A stretch of 64,000 nucleotides of DNA, from contig JARGNG010000006.1 in NCBI GenBank assembly GCA_029213265.1, positions 120,088 to 184,087 on the forward strand, given 5' to 3'. This DNA is from Verrucomicrobiales bacterium (GTDB lineage Bacteria > Verrucomicrobiota > Verrucomicrobiia > Verrucomicrobiales > DEV007). Below, piece after piece: positions 17,657-26,176 of the stretch (position 1 is its first letter; every line of letters starts with the position of its first letter). The notes under the pieces were generated by a model that did no database searches, was not told the DNA's origin, and was given only the letters and a program-made list of their open reading frames with translations. A program made the position numbers and the translations under genes.

Positions 17657-18064
17657 CTATTCCCAATCCTCCATCGAAACGTCCCCATCGACAGATCCTG
17701 TGATCCGTTTTCCTCCGATGGGAACGGGCGTTTCGATGACAATCTCGTTCCCGGGAGATTGATCGGTGAGTCCGGGGTGATAAATCAGGTCGTGCTTCTT
17801 TCCCCACTTTCCGGGAACGAAGAAGAAATGTTCGATTTCGAGGTAGCGGGGATACAATTCAGAAAGTTTTTCCGGATACCTGCCGGAGTGGTCCGAGGCG
17901 TAGGACCGGCAGGCGAAGAGTAGTTTTGTAACCTTCCCGGAAGCGATTGCCTCGGCGGGTGCAATTCCGATGTTGCAGGGCAGCACGACGAGGAAGAAAA
18001 GCAGGCAGATGACAAGGGTCCAAAGCGGCCAGCGAACCTTGCCTTTCTCTTCCTTTTCGCCCAT
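17657..18064 (-). CDS. Small membrane-anchored protein, pseudopilin-like C-terminal domain
   Basis: A 135-residue protein with a basic N-terminus (MGEKEEKGKVRW) and one hydrophobic segment (PLWTLVICLLFFLVVLP), then a soluble domain. The soluble part (KLLFACRSYASDHSGRYPEKLSELYPRYLE, FFFVPGKW, LIYHPGLTD and VPIGGKRITGSVDG taken in order) resembles the C-terminal region of GspG-like proteins found in this phylum. There is no prepilin cleavage motif, so it is probably an anchored relative and not an assembled pilin. Its ATG overlaps the stop of the upstream isomerase-like gene by one base (TAATG on the minus strand), indicating translational coupling. Confidence 0.7.
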   Translation of the reverse strand: MGEKEEKGKVRWPLWTLVICLLFFLVVLPCNIGIAPAEAIASGKVTKLLFACRSYASDHSGRYPEKLSELYPRYLEIEHFFFVPGKWGKKHDLIYHPGLTDQSPGNEIVIETPVPIGGKRITGSVDGDVSMEDWE

Positions 18065-19101
18065 TAAACCTCCGCAATCACCCTTTCCAGCAGCGCCTTG
18101 GTTTTCTTGATCCCTTCGACTTCGCCGAGTTCTTTGCCTTCGTATTCGATACCAAGATAGCCTTCGTATCCGGAGTCGACGACGATCTGCATCATTTTGG
18201 AAAAGTCGGTGTGGATCTCGTTGCCCTGTTCATCGAAGTCGTGCGCCTTTGCGGAAACGCCTTTGGCAAACGGCATGAGGTCTTTGACTCCCTGGTAGCG
18301 GTCGTAGCCAAGGCCGAACTCGTCCTCTTTCAATGCCGGGTTGCCAACATAGAGGGCCTTTTGCTTTTCATACTGCTCTGCCTTGCCGCGGTTTTTGACG
18401 AGGTAGAAATTTCCGTAGTCGGGCAATGCTCCGCAGTTGTCGAGATTGACCGCACCGAGAACGCCGGAAAGCCATGCTCCGTTGGAGGAAAGGCCCCCGT
18501 GGTTTTCCACGATGACATTGAGTCCGAGAGTCGCAGCGTGCTCGGAAAGGCGACGCAGGCCGTCGACACAGAGGTCGGCTTGTTTCTCGGGGCTCAACGT
18601 CGCATCGGAGGCGGCATTGACCCGGATGCTGTGACATCCCAGTTCTTTTGCCGCATCAAGCCAGGCATAGTGCCCCTCGACCGCCGCGGTGCGTTTTGCG
18701 GTGTCCGGATTGCCAAGACTGCCAACGCGGTCGCACATGATGAGAAGACTCTTCATGCCGTTGTCTTCGCAGCGCTGCTTCATTTGCGCGATGTAGTCAC
18801 CACCCCTGGGCTGAAATCCGAGTGTTTTGTGGGGTTCCCCGAAAAACTGATTTACCCACTCAAGGGCACCGATATCGAAGTTCTCTTTGGTAAAAGCGGG
18901 CCAGTCGAGGTTGTCGAGTTCCCCGGCTTTCAGGGCGACATGGTTGGACCATTGCGCGAGTGAAATATCAAAATGGGGACCGGCTTCGATCTGAGGCTCC
19001 GGTTCTTCACCGGGATCGGCTTTTTTGCAGGAAGAAAGAAAGGTGCCGGTGGAGAGGGCCGCGGCGGAGGAAACGAAAAACTGGCGTCGATTGAAACTCA
19101 T
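18064..19101 (-). CDS. Tat-exported sugar phosphate isomerase/epimerase-like TIM-barrel lipoprotein
   Basis: A 345-residue protein whose N-terminus combines a twin-arginine motif (NRRQFFVSSAAALSTGTFL) with a lipobox-like SSC, suggesting a Tat-exported lipoprotein. The rest is an AP-endonuclease-2/xylose-isomerase-like barrel. CRVNAASD-like strand ends, LGLNVIVENHGGLSSNG, NCGALPDYGNF, KGVSAKAHDFDEQGN and GYEGYLGIEYEGKEL carry the Glu, Asp and His residues expected for a divalent metal site. Exported members of this superfamily are common in Verrucomicrobia and Planctomycetes; the substrate is unknown. One copy of the 31-bp dispersed element ends 11 bp upstream of the ATG. Confidence 0.87.
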   Translation of the reverse strand: MSFNRRQFFVSSAAALSTGTFLSSCKKADPGEEPEPQIEAGPHFDISLAQWSNHVALKAGELDNLDWPAFTKENFDIGALEWVNQFFGEPHKTLGFQPRGGDYIAQMKQRCEDNGMKSLLIMCDRVGSLGNPDTAKRTAAVEGHYAWLDAAKELGCHSIRVNAASDATLSPEKQADLCVDGLRRLSEHAATLGLNVIVENHGGLSSNGAWLSGVLGAVNLDNCGALPDYGNFYLVKNRGKAEQYEKQKALYVGNPALKEDEFGLGYDRYQGVKDLMPFAKGVSAKAHDFDEQGNEIHTDFSKMMQIVVDSGYEGYLGIEYEGKELGEVEGIKKTKALLERVIAEV

Positions 19102-19112
19102 GATCGGATTCT

Positions 19113-19143
19113 AACCCTGTTGGGTCATGGACTCAACCCTGTT
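19113..19143. repeat. Copy of the dispersed 31-bp palindromic element
   Basis: Block structure: AACCCTGTT (19113-19121), GGGTC, ATG, GACTC (19130-19134), AACCCTGTT (19135-19143). The inner blocks form an inverted repeat (TTGGGTC against GACTCAA), and the 9-mers are each of the form AAC-NNN-GTT. It sits directly upstream of the Tat isomerase gene. The same 9-5-3-5-9 layout is seen at 34512-34542 and 52112-52142. Confidence 0.75.
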
Positions 19144-19162
19144 CGATAGAGACTCTTTTTCT

Positions 19163-19215
19163 TACTCTTTTTCCTTTTCTCTCCGTGATTAATAGCCGGA
19201 AAAGGAAAAAGAGTA
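19163..19215. repeat. Long perfect inverted repeat, purine/pyrimidine biased
   Basis: A 17-bp perfect stem pairs 19163-19179 (pyrimidine-rich, TACTCTTTTTCC then TTTTC) with 19199-19215, around a 19-nt spacer. Pairing continues imperfectly for roughly another 12 bp outward. The arms are almost pure pyrimidine on the left and pure purine on the right. It lies between the recD2 stop (19242) and the 31-bp element. No clear T-run follows on either strand, so it is not a classical terminator, although it may halt transcription from recD2. Confidence 0.8.
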
Positions 19216-19241
19216 GGAAAAGGAAAAGGAGTTCGGGCGGG

Positions 19242-21398
19242 TCACACCAATCGACCCTTTAATCCGGTCCAGCGCTTTGAGCTTTCACGATTCCGCACCG
19301 CGATATCAAGGGCCTGTTTCTCGCCTACCAGAATTACGAGCCGTTTTCCCCGGGTAATCGCGGTGTAGAGGAGATTTCGTTGCAGCATCACGAAGTGCTG
19401 GGAGGCGAGCGGAATCACCACGGCGGGAAACTCGCTGCCCTGCGATTTGTGGATCGTGATGGCGTAGGCGAGCTGAAGTTCGTCGAGTTCGCCCGGCTCG
19501 TATTCGACTCTCGGGTGTCCTTCAAAGCTGACGAAGATAGAGGTCGGCTCGGTCGTGATCTCAGCGATGTGGCCGATATCGCCGTTGAAGATCTCTTTCT
19601 CGTAGTTGTTTCGCGTCTGGATGACCTTGTCGCCAACCCGAAAGGTGGTGTTAAAACGATCAATCTCGAGTTTGAAGTCGCCCGGTGGATTCAGATGACT
19701 CTGAAGACGGGCATTCAATTCTTTTGTCCCGAGCGACTGCTTGTTCATCGGCGTGAGGATCTGAATATCGTCGCGAGGGTCGAGCTGGAATCCTTCCGGG
19801 ATTCGTTTTTTGACCAGATGCTCCAGTGTTTCCGCGATGGCTTCAGGTCCATTCCGTTCGAGAAAGAAAAAATCGGAGTCGGCAATGTTCTCCAAGGGCG
19901 GGCGTTTTCCTTCGTTGATGTCATGCGCCGCGGTAATGATCCGGCTCGAAGCGGCCTGGCGATAAATTTTCGTGAGTCGGGAAACGGGAATCGCTCCGCT
20001 GTCGATGATGTCCCGAAGAACATTTCCCGGGCCGACCGAGGGGAGCTGATCGACATCACCAACGAGAAGGACATTGCCGTTCGGAGGGATGGCCTCCATC
20101 AGGCTGGCCATGAGACGGATATCGATCATCGAAGCCTCGTCGATGACAAAGTAGTCTCCCTCGAGCGGCTTTTTCCCGTTTCTGGCAAAACCGACTTCGG
20201 GTTGGTATTCCAGCGTCCGGTGAATGGTCGAAGCTTCCAGCCCTGTGCTTTCCGAGAGTCGATGCGCAGCCCGGCCGGTGGGAGCGCAGAGAACGGGCTG
20301 CACTTTCTTTGCGATCAGAATCTGGAGAACGGCATTGAGAATGGTGGTCTTTCCGACGCCGGGACCGCCGGTGATTACAAAGAACCGGTGCCGGGTTGCC
20401 TCGATCACTGCGGCGGCCTGCTCTTCGCCCAGTCTGAGTTGGTGGTGTCGCTCAAACCAGGTGATCGCCGCTTCCGGATCGACTTCGGGCAGTGAGGTCG
20501 GCTGGCCGGCAAGTTCGCGAATGGAATTGGCGACGGCTTCCTCGGCGGCAAATAGTTCGGAGGGAAACACCAGATCAGGGTCTGCGACCAGTCGCGTGTC
20601 GAGAATGAGCCGACTCAGGGCGGCTTCGACGAGCTCGACCGGCGCACCCAGGGTATCCGTGGCCGTTTTAATCAGATCCTCTTTCGGCAAACCACAGTGC
20701 CCCTGTTGCTCCGCCTGCTCCAAAACATAAGTGATTCCCGCTTCGATTCGCCTGGGTGCATCGGCGGCCTGGCCCATTTTCGTGGCAATGTCGTCTGCGG
20801 TTTTGAAACCTACGCCCGGCATTTCTCTCGCCAGTCGGTAGGGGTCGCTTCGCAAAACATTGACCGCCTCGGCGCCGTAGCTTTTGAAAAGACGCAAAGC
20901 CCGTGCTGTCGAGAGGCCGTTTTCATGAAGGAAAATCATGATGTCCCGCACGGATTTCTGCCGGTTCCACGAATCTTTGATCTTTAGTCGCCGCCCTTTT
21001 CCGATGCCACTCACCTCTTGAAGACGCTGCGACTCCTCCTCGATCACGCGAAATGTGTCCTTCCCGAACTGGTCGACGATACGCTTGGCGTAGGCTTTTC
21101 CGATCCCGTCGATCAGGCCGCTGGCGAGAAAGCGCTCAATTCCGCGATTCGTATTCGGCGCGATCGCTTGAATCCGGTCGGCCAGGAATTGCTTTCCAAA
21201 CCGTTTGTCGTTTTTCCAATGCCCGAATGCTTTGATTTGCTCGCCTTCGACGACTGCGGGCAGACTGCCGAGGACCGAAATAGTGCCAGTACTGGGAGTA
21301 TCGACCTGCATGATGGTGTAGCCGTTCTCCTCGTTATGGAAAACAATGGAATGCACCACTCCCTCGACTTCGATAGGGTCTGGAAGGGTCGAACTCAT
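19242..21398 (-). CDS. recD2: RecD2-type ATP-dependent DNA helicase
   Basis: A 718-residue 5'-to-3' superfamily 1B helicase of the RecD2 class, which works without RecBC in repair and replication stress. The N-terminal OB-like domain opens with VEGVVHSIVFHNEENGYTI. Helix-hairpin-helix segments follow (LIDGIGKAYAKRIVDQFG, VSGIGKGR, MPGVGFKTADDIA). The helicase core has Walker A GGPGVGKT at about 344-351, VIDEASMIDI as Walker B, LVGDVDQLPSVGPGNVL, and the C-terminal AYAITIHKSQGSEFPAVVIP and NLLYTAITRGK. All motifs are intact and the length is normal for RecD2. Its start lies 82 bp from the divergent secG. Confidence 0.96.
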   Translation of the reverse strand: MSSTLPDPIEVEGVVHSIVFHNEENGYTIMQVDTPSTGTISVLGSLPAVVEGEQIKAFGHWKNDKRFGKQFLADRIQAIAPNTNRGIERFLASGLIDGIGKAYAKRIVDQFGKDTFRVIEEESQRLQEVSGIGKGRRLKIKDSWNRQKSVRDIMIFLHENGLSTARALRLFKSYGAEAVNVLRSDPYRLAREMPGVGFKTADDIATKMGQAADAPRRIEAGITYVLEQAEQQGHCGLPKEDLIKTATDTLGAPVELVEAALSRLILDTRLVADPDLVFPSELFAAEEAVANSIRELAGQPTSLPEVDPEAAITWFERHHQLRLGEEQAAAVIEATRHRFFVITGGPGVGKTTILNAVLQILIAKKVQPVLCAPTGRAAHRLSESTGLEASTIHRTLEYQPEVGFARNGKKPLEGDYFVIDEASMIDIRLMASLMEAIPPNGNVLLVGDVDQLPSVGPGNVLRDIIDSGAIPVSRLTKIYRQAASSRIITAAHDINEGKRPPLENIADSDFFFLERNGPEAIAETLEHLVKKRIPEGFQLDPRDDIQILTPMNKQSLGTKELNARLQSHLNPPGDFKLEIDRFNTTFRVGDKVIQTRNNYEKEIFNGDIGHIAEITTEPTSIFVSFEGHPRVEYEPGELDELQLAYAITIHKSQGSEFPAVVIPLASQHFVMLQRNLLYTAITRGKRLVILVGEKQALDIAVRNRESSKRWTGLKGRLV

Positions 21399-21480
21399 GG
21401 ATTTGGGGGGAGAATGAGGGTGAGAACAGATGAATCCCGTCCTTTACAACCCTGTACCTGTGTCGCATATTCGCCGCCCC

Positions 21481-22038
21481 ATGGCAATTCTCTCCATTTT
21501 GTTAACGGTGATCATCGTAGCGGTCAGTATTCTGATGGTATTGATCGTTCTTGTCCAGCGTCCCAAGCAGGAAGGCCTCGGCGCGGCGTTCGGTGGCAGC
21601 ACCCTCGATTCCGCTCTCGGAGCTCACACGACGGATGTGCTCGCGAAGATCACGACCTGGCTTGGCATCCTCTTTTTTGTTTCCGCAATCGGACTGGCAA
21701 TGGTGAAAACCCGTCAGTTCAGTGCTTCCGCAGCGAGCGACGTTCTCGAGGAAGTGGAAAATCGTGAGATGCCTGAACTTCCTGCAGGATTTCCTCAGCC
21801 CGGTATTGGGGCAGCTCCCCAGGTAGATTCTCCTGCTCCCGTTGTTGAGGATACTCCGGCGGCTCCGGCCCAGGACGCTCCCAAGACGGACGGCAAAGCC
21901 AAGGAAGCCTCGAAAGCCGACAAGGGCGGCAAAGCCAAGGCAGAAGGCGGCAAAGCCAAGGAAGCTCCGAAAGCGGCAGACGGTGGCAAAGCCAAATCTG
22001 CGCCTAAGGCTGACAAAGGCGCTTCCAAAGAGAATTGA
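21481..22038 (+). CDS. secG: Protein translocase subunit SecG with Lys/Ala-rich tail
   Basis: SecYEG accessory membrane subunit. Two transmembrane helices (about 3-25 and 55-76) flank the family motif LVQRPKQEGLGAAFGG and the following TTDVLAKITTWLG. Residues 80-185 are an extra low-complexity tail built from short units such as GGKAKEAPKAADGGKAKSA. That makes the protein about twice the length of a minimal SecG. The ATG at 21481 starts directly with the first helix and is preferred. An ATG at 21430 is also in frame but adds 17 residues without family features. Confidence 0.93.
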   Translation: MAILSILLTVIIVAVSILMVLIVLVQRPKQEGLGAAFGGSTLDSALGAHTTDVLAKITTWLGILFFVSAIGLAMVKTRQFSASAASDVLEEVENREMPELPAGFPQPGIGAAPQVDSPAPVVEDTPAAPAQDAPKTDGKAKEASKADKGGKAKAEGGKAKEAPKAADGGKAKSAPKADKGASKEN

Positions 22039-22108
22039 TTTCTTTTTCAGACTGGTGAAGCGCCCGGGGGCAGAGAGGCTCCGGACACACTTCCTCTGGT
22101 AGCTGATC

Positions 22109-23149
22109 ATGACCGCAGAAGGACCCGATTCCAGTCCTCGCGGAGGCAATTCCTACCGATTCCTGGTGCGCTCGCCGAACCCCCTGGGCGATGCCTGTAT
22201 GGCACTCCCGGCAGTTCGGGCACTAAAACGGAGCCGTCCGGCTGCACAGATCGCGGTGGTTTGTCGACGGAACCTCACTCCGATGTGGGCGGCGCGGGAG
22301 GAAATCGATGAGGTCATTCCCTTTTCGAAAGGGTTGAATCCGCTTCAAGTAGGCCGTGTCATCCGAAAGCACGGGCGGTTTGATGAGGGGGTTTTGTTGC
22401 CGAATTCCTTTCGTTCCGCTCTCGAGCTTCGTTTTGGAGGCGTGCACCGTCTTTCCGGATATGATCGCCACGGTCGTCGCTTTCTTTTGAAGAACGCGGT
22501 GGCTGAGCCCGAACCGAATGCGGAGACACAACACCATGTGCATCGCTACCTCCATCTGGTCGGGGAATCGGGCGTCGATATTTCCGATATCGATGCGCTT
22601 CTTGCGATACCGGAAACACCGAATCCGATTCAAGGCGGGGAAAAGGAAATCCACCTCGGGGTCTGTCCCGGCGCGGAATATGGAAACGCGAAACGTTATC
22701 CGATCAAGCGCTACGCCGAGGTGATTGAGACGCTGCGTGGAAAGCGCCCTGACATCACCTTTCGTGTCTCCATTTACGGAAGTCCGGCGGAGCGGGGAAT
22801 CGGCGATGAGCTCGTCGCCGAAATTTCGGAGCCCTGTGAAAACCGGGCGGGGAAGACATCGATCGAAGACCTGGTTGAGGAGTTGCAGACTTGCCATTTT
22901 CTGGCGACGAATGATACCGGAACGATGCACCTGGCGGCGGCGCTCGGAGTTCCTACGGTAGCGATCTTCGGCTCGACCGAGCCTGCCTTCACTTCTCCGA
23001 TCGGGAATGTCCACCGCGTCATCCGGCATCAGGTGGATTGCAGTCCCTGTTTTCTGCGCGAGTGTCCAGTGGATTACCGATGCATGTTGCGCATCGACCC
23101 GGAGGTCGTGGTGAAGGAGATGGAAGCTCTTCTCGATGTTGCCGTCTGA
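22109..23149 (+). CDS. waaF: Glycosyltransferase family 9, lipopolysaccharide heptosyltransferase II-like
   Basis: GT9 enzyme predicted to transfer an ADP-heptose-type sugar to the lipopolysaccharide inner core. Residues about 18-40 (FLVRSPNPLGDACMALPAVR) match the acceptor-side N-terminal domain. LGVCPGAEYGNAKRYPIKRY is the nucleotide-sugar domain opening. CHFLATNDTGTMHLAAALG and PTVAIFGSTEP form the donor-binding signature. The Cys-rich end (DCSPCFLRECPVDYRCM) is typical of the WaaF subgroup. 346 residues is normal. It lies 70 bp after secG and 12 bp before the MYG1-like gene. The acceptor in this organism is unknown. Confidence 0.9.
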   Translation: MTAEGPDSSPRGGNSYRFLVRSPNPLGDACMALPAVRALKRSRPAAQIAVVCRRNLTPMWAAREEIDEVIPFSKGLNPLQVGRVIRKHGRFDEGVLLPNSFRSALELRFGGVHRLSGYDRHGRRFLLKNAVAEPEPNAETQHHVHRYLHLVGESGVDISDIDALLAIPETPNPIQGGEKEIHLGVCPGAEYGNAKRYPIKRYAEVIETLRGKRPDITFRVSIYGSPAERGIGDELVAEISEPCENRAGKTSIEDLVEELQTCHFLATNDTGTMHLAAALGVPTVAIFGSTEPAFTSPIGNVHRVIRHQVDCSPCFLRECPVDYRCMLRIDPEVVVKEMEALLDVAV

Positions 23150-23161
23150 TTCCCATTTCTC

Positions 23162-24013
23162 ATGAAAGCCATTTTGACCCACCCCGGCAGTGCCCACAAA
23201 GACGACCTGCTCGCCTGTTGCCTTCTCCTGTCCCAGCATCGAGTTCCGATCTGGCGCCGGGAGCCGGAACCATCCGATCTCGACGACCCGGAAATTGTAG
23301 TCGTCGATGTGGGAGGGGAACATGAGCCGGGGCGGAGAAATTTCGATCACCACCAGTTTCCGGCGGATCATGAGCCAATCTGTGCTTTGTCCCTGGTGCT
23401 CCAGGATCTGGGCCTCTACGAAGACGCCCGGAGTTTCTGCGAGTGGCTTGAGCCGGCGGAATGGTTCGACACCCGTGGCCCTTTTCAGACCGCAAAGTGG
23501 CTCGGCGTGGAGCGTGATGTCATGAACCAGCTCAATTCGCCGATCGACATTACTTTGCTGCGTCGATTCGCTCAGAAGAACGAATGGAAGCCGGGAGAGC
23601 CGATCTGGGAAATGATGCGGATGATCGGTGAAGACCTCGTCATGTTTCTACGATCCTTGCGAGAGAGAATTGACTACGTCCACCGAAACGCCGAATTTCA
23701 AATCGTGGGCGAAGGCGATAAGGCGATTCGGATTCTCTTCATGCCGCGGCGGGCATCGATGCCGGACGATCCCTCTTCCGGTATCGCGCGCTATATCGCG
23801 ATGAACAATGAGCAGGTCGATGCCTTGATTTATCCGGATCGCCGGGGAAAGGGATACGGCCTTTCCCGACATGCCGACAGCCCGAAGATTGACCTGACGA
23901 AAGTCGAAAACGAGCCGGATGTGCACTTTGCCCACGCTCGCGGCTTTGTTGCCAAGACTTCCGCAACGGAGTTGGAGCGTCTCTTGGAGCTGATGGCTCA
24001 AGCGCGCGTGTGA
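23162..24013 (+). CDS. MYG1-family (UPF0160) DHH-like metal-dependent hydrolase
   Basis: A 283-residue protein matching the MYG1/UPF0160 family. THPGSAHKDDLLACCLLL corresponds to the family's THxGxxHxDD motif near the N-terminus, and DPEIVVVDVGGEHEPGRRNFDHHQF carries the DHH-type metal-binding HH. RGFVAKTSATELERLLELM closes the protein as in homologues. Eukaryotic MYG1 is a 3'-5' exoribonuclease; for bacterial members the substrate is not established. No signal peptide, so cytoplasmic. It probably shares a transcript with the upstream heptosyltransferase gene (12-bp gap). Confidence 0.85.
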   Translation: MKAILTHPGSAHKDDLLACCLLLSQHRVPIWRREPEPSDLDDPEIVVVDVGGEHEPGRRNFDHHQFPADHEPICALSLVLQDLGLYEDARSFCEWLEPAEWFDTRGPFQTAKWLGVERDVMNQLNSPIDITLLRRFAQKNEWKPGEPIWEMMRMIGEDLVMFLRSLRERIDYVHRNAEFQIVGEGDKAIRILFMPRRASMPDDPSSGIARYIAMNNEQVDALIYPDRRGKGYGLSRHADSPKIDLTKVENEPDVHFAHARGFVAKTSATELERLLELMAQARV

Positions 24014-24039
24014 AGTCCCCCGGAAAGAGGATTCGTCGG

Positions 24040-24060
24040 AGCGGCATTGCTGCCGCTTTC
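24040..24060 (+). terminator. Possible terminator between convergent genes
   Basis: A 7-bp perfect stem, AGCGGCA (24040-24046) with TGCCGCT (24051-24057), closes a TTGC loop and is followed by a mixed T/C tract (TTTCCTCTT). It lies between the convergent MYG1-like and PhoD-like genes. The T-tract is interrupted, so confidence is modest. Confidence 0.45.
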
Positions 24061-24091
24061 CTCTTCGTGGAAATCTCTTACGGACGCCTCG

Positions 24092-26032
24092 CTATTTCAC
24101 CTCTTTTTCACCGGCCGCGTCTTTGTCCGTGCTCGCCTGGATTCCTTCGATGCTGACCTGATCCGGTTTGTCGGCTCCCGCTTTCACGGTGTAAGTGCCC
24201 GCAGCGTAGACAGCCGGCTGAAAGGAAGTTCCCTGAATTCGAACGGTGTAGAGAATCTCACCGTCCGCTTCGGTGATGACTTGAACAACGGGATTTGCCT
24301 CCTTGAATTCCATGACGGGAAGCCAGTGTGATTTCTTCCGTCCGTCGTTGTCTTCCATTTTGAACGTGATCGGCCAGCCCGGAAATTGTTGCGCGCCTTT
24401 GGAAACGTCGGCCCAACGATCGTAGCACTCGAAGGTGGTCGTGCGATCCTTCTTGTTGTAGCGGGCAATGCCGAAACCGTCGGCGCGCTTTTTCTCGTTG
24501 GTTCGGTCTTCGGGATTCGCGTAGGCGAGCATCGTGATCTTGTTTCCGAGACCGTCTTCGTAGTTTCCGGTCCACGGAAGCGGGCTGTTTGGAACTGGAT
24601 TTGGGCCCGCCTTCTCGTCTTCCGGATGCCACCAGCGACCGTAGATCGTATTTACAATCGCGGGGCTGGTGAAGGCATAGGGACCATCGTCGTAGGCGTC
24701 GATGCCATGGCGAACTGACACGGCGAGGTGCTGATCACCGCAAAGGTGACTTGCCCAGGCGCGGCGAATTTCACGGAGCGCCTTGTTGCGACCCGTCTGC
24801 GGCCAGGCATTGCTGTCAAGATCGGCGAGGAGGCGATTGTCGGGCTGCCCGTGGATGTGGACGGCTCCACAAAAGGCCGTTTGCGAGAGCACCGCTTTCA
24901 TGTCCGCTCCGCTCCAGTCCTGGCTCCAGGCATTCAGAAAGGCAAGCTGGCGGTCTCCGAGTAGTTTGAGTCCTTCCACATCAACCGCGCTGCGATCATA
25001 GACGGGATCGTTGATGTGATCAGGACGAGGGCCCATTTTAGGGATCTTTCCCTCCGGTCCGGATTTGAATTTTCGGTCTTCTAGAATCGCGAAGTCGATT
25101 CCGCCGATGCGAAGGTTGGTGTAATAAACCGTGATTCCACGATCAATCGGTTTGGGATCGTGGGCGTCGGGGAGATGCCAGGTTTGCTGACGCTGCACCA
25201 TGTTGACATACTCGGGCGCGTAAAAGTATCCCCCTGCAGGTCCGGCCGGAGTCTTGGCCACTTTGCCGTTCTCTCCCCACAGGTTGGCCTGACCCACATC
25301 GTGGTCATCAGGAATGGTAATGGTGGGGCGGTCCTTCATTACATCGCGATAGCGCATCCCGAACTCGATCCAACCCGCGGTGTGCTCGGTGTGATGATAG
25401 GTCTGGTCACCGGCAAAAAAGAGAACGTCGGGGTCCATCTCGAGCAGGTTCTTGAGGATATTCGGGCGGGGGCCCTTGGTTCGGCTGGAATCGCAGGAAA
25501 GGTTTCCGACTACGATTTCGTCCTTGTCGACGGGATCTTTGCGGATCGATCCTTCAAAGACGGCATCCTTCCCATGGCGAACCCGATAGGGGACCGTTTT
25601 TGAATTGTCCCAATTTTCAATGCGGAAATGAGCACTCCATCCGGGGAAAATGACTTCCTCTTTCGCGACTTCCTTCCACTCCCCGTTCTCTTCCAGTTCA
25701 AGCCGGGCTTCTTTGGCCTCGTCGTCAAAGAGCGGAAAGAGTTGGGCGGAAAGCTTCAAAACGCCGCGGTCGTGCGTGTAGAGCGCGAAGGCGATCACTT
25801 CGTCGCGGGGGACATTCAGATTGTAGAGTCGTTTCGGAGCGCGGCCCTTTTTGTCTTTTCCCTGTTCGGGAGATACTTTCTGGTTGGAAGCGGCTTTCCA
25901 CCACTCTCCGGACGAGGCTTTCTCCAACATGGGCCATTTTTCCCCAAATGGCAGGGCAGGGGCTGCGGCGGAGGGGGAAACGAGCATAAGAGCGAGAAAG
26001 GCAGCGCTCAGAGTGGTTTTAAATCCGGTCAT
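24092..26032 (-). CDS. PhoD-type alkaline phosphatase (metallophosphatase), secreted
   Basis: About 646 residues with a Sec-type signal peptide (MTGFKTTLSAAFLALMLVSPSAAA). The C-terminal two thirds have PhoD-like metallophosphatase motifs: EIVVGNLSCDSS, PDVLFFAGDQTYHH, ITIPDDHDVGQANLWG and SHLCGDQHLA, providing the Asp, His and Asn ligands. The N-terminal domain is beta-rich and may be a substrate-side or binding module. Likely a periplasmic or extracellular phosphomonoesterase or phosphodiesterase releasing phosphate. Start: ATG at 26032 gives a clean signal peptide; an ATG at 26053 and further upstream codons are in frame. Divergent from the heme operon. Confidence 0.85.
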   Translation of the reverse strand: MTGFKTTLSAAFLALMLVSPSAAAPALPFGEKWPMLEKASSGEWWKAASNQKVSPEQGKDKKGRAPKRLYNLNVPRDEVIAFALYTHDRGVLKLSAQLFPLFDDEAKEARLELEENGEWKEVAKEEVIFPGWSAHFRIENWDNSKTVPYRVRHGKDAVFEGSIRKDPVDKDEIVVGNLSCDSSRTKGPRPNILKNLLEMDPDVLFFAGDQTYHHTEHTAGWIEFGMRYRDVMKDRPTITIPDDHDVGQANLWGENGKVAKTPAGPAGGYFYAPEYVNMVQRQQTWHLPDAHDPKPIDRGITVYYTNLRIGGIDFAILEDRKFKSGPEGKIPKMGPRPDHINDPVYDRSAVDVEGLKLLGDRQLAFLNAWSQDWSGADMKAVLSQTAFCGAVHIHGQPDNRLLADLDSNAWPQTGRNKALREIRRAWASHLCGDQHLAVSVRHGIDAYDDGPYAFTSPAIVNTIYGRWWHPEDEKAGPNPVPNSPLPWTGNYEDGLGNKITMLAYANPEDRTNEKKRADGFGIARYNKKDRTTTFECYDRWADVSKGAQQFPGWPITFKMEDNDGRKKSHWLPVMEFKEANPVVQVITEADGEILYTVRIQGTSFQPAVYAAGTYTVKAGADKPDQVSIEGIQASTDKDAAGEKEVK

Positions 26033-26176
26033 GGGCCGAGAATAGGTGGGCATTGGAGGAAAAACAACCCGCAAACACTTCCTTTTTGCCGTGATGCAAC
26101 TCCTTGCAAAGAGAGAGGGTTTGACTACCTTTGCGACCCGCCGAACCCAGTGGGTGCGTAACATTCAGGAGACCTG

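Noticed and set aside
21445..21456. AACCCTGTA near the secG start as a further 31-bp element
   Set aside because: Only a 7-8 base match to one arm; the GAGTC/GACTC blocks and second arm are missing.
26033..26176. Cobalamin riboswitch upstream of the heme operon
   Set aside because: No B12-box-like sequence or suitable stem pattern was found in the 144-bp gap.
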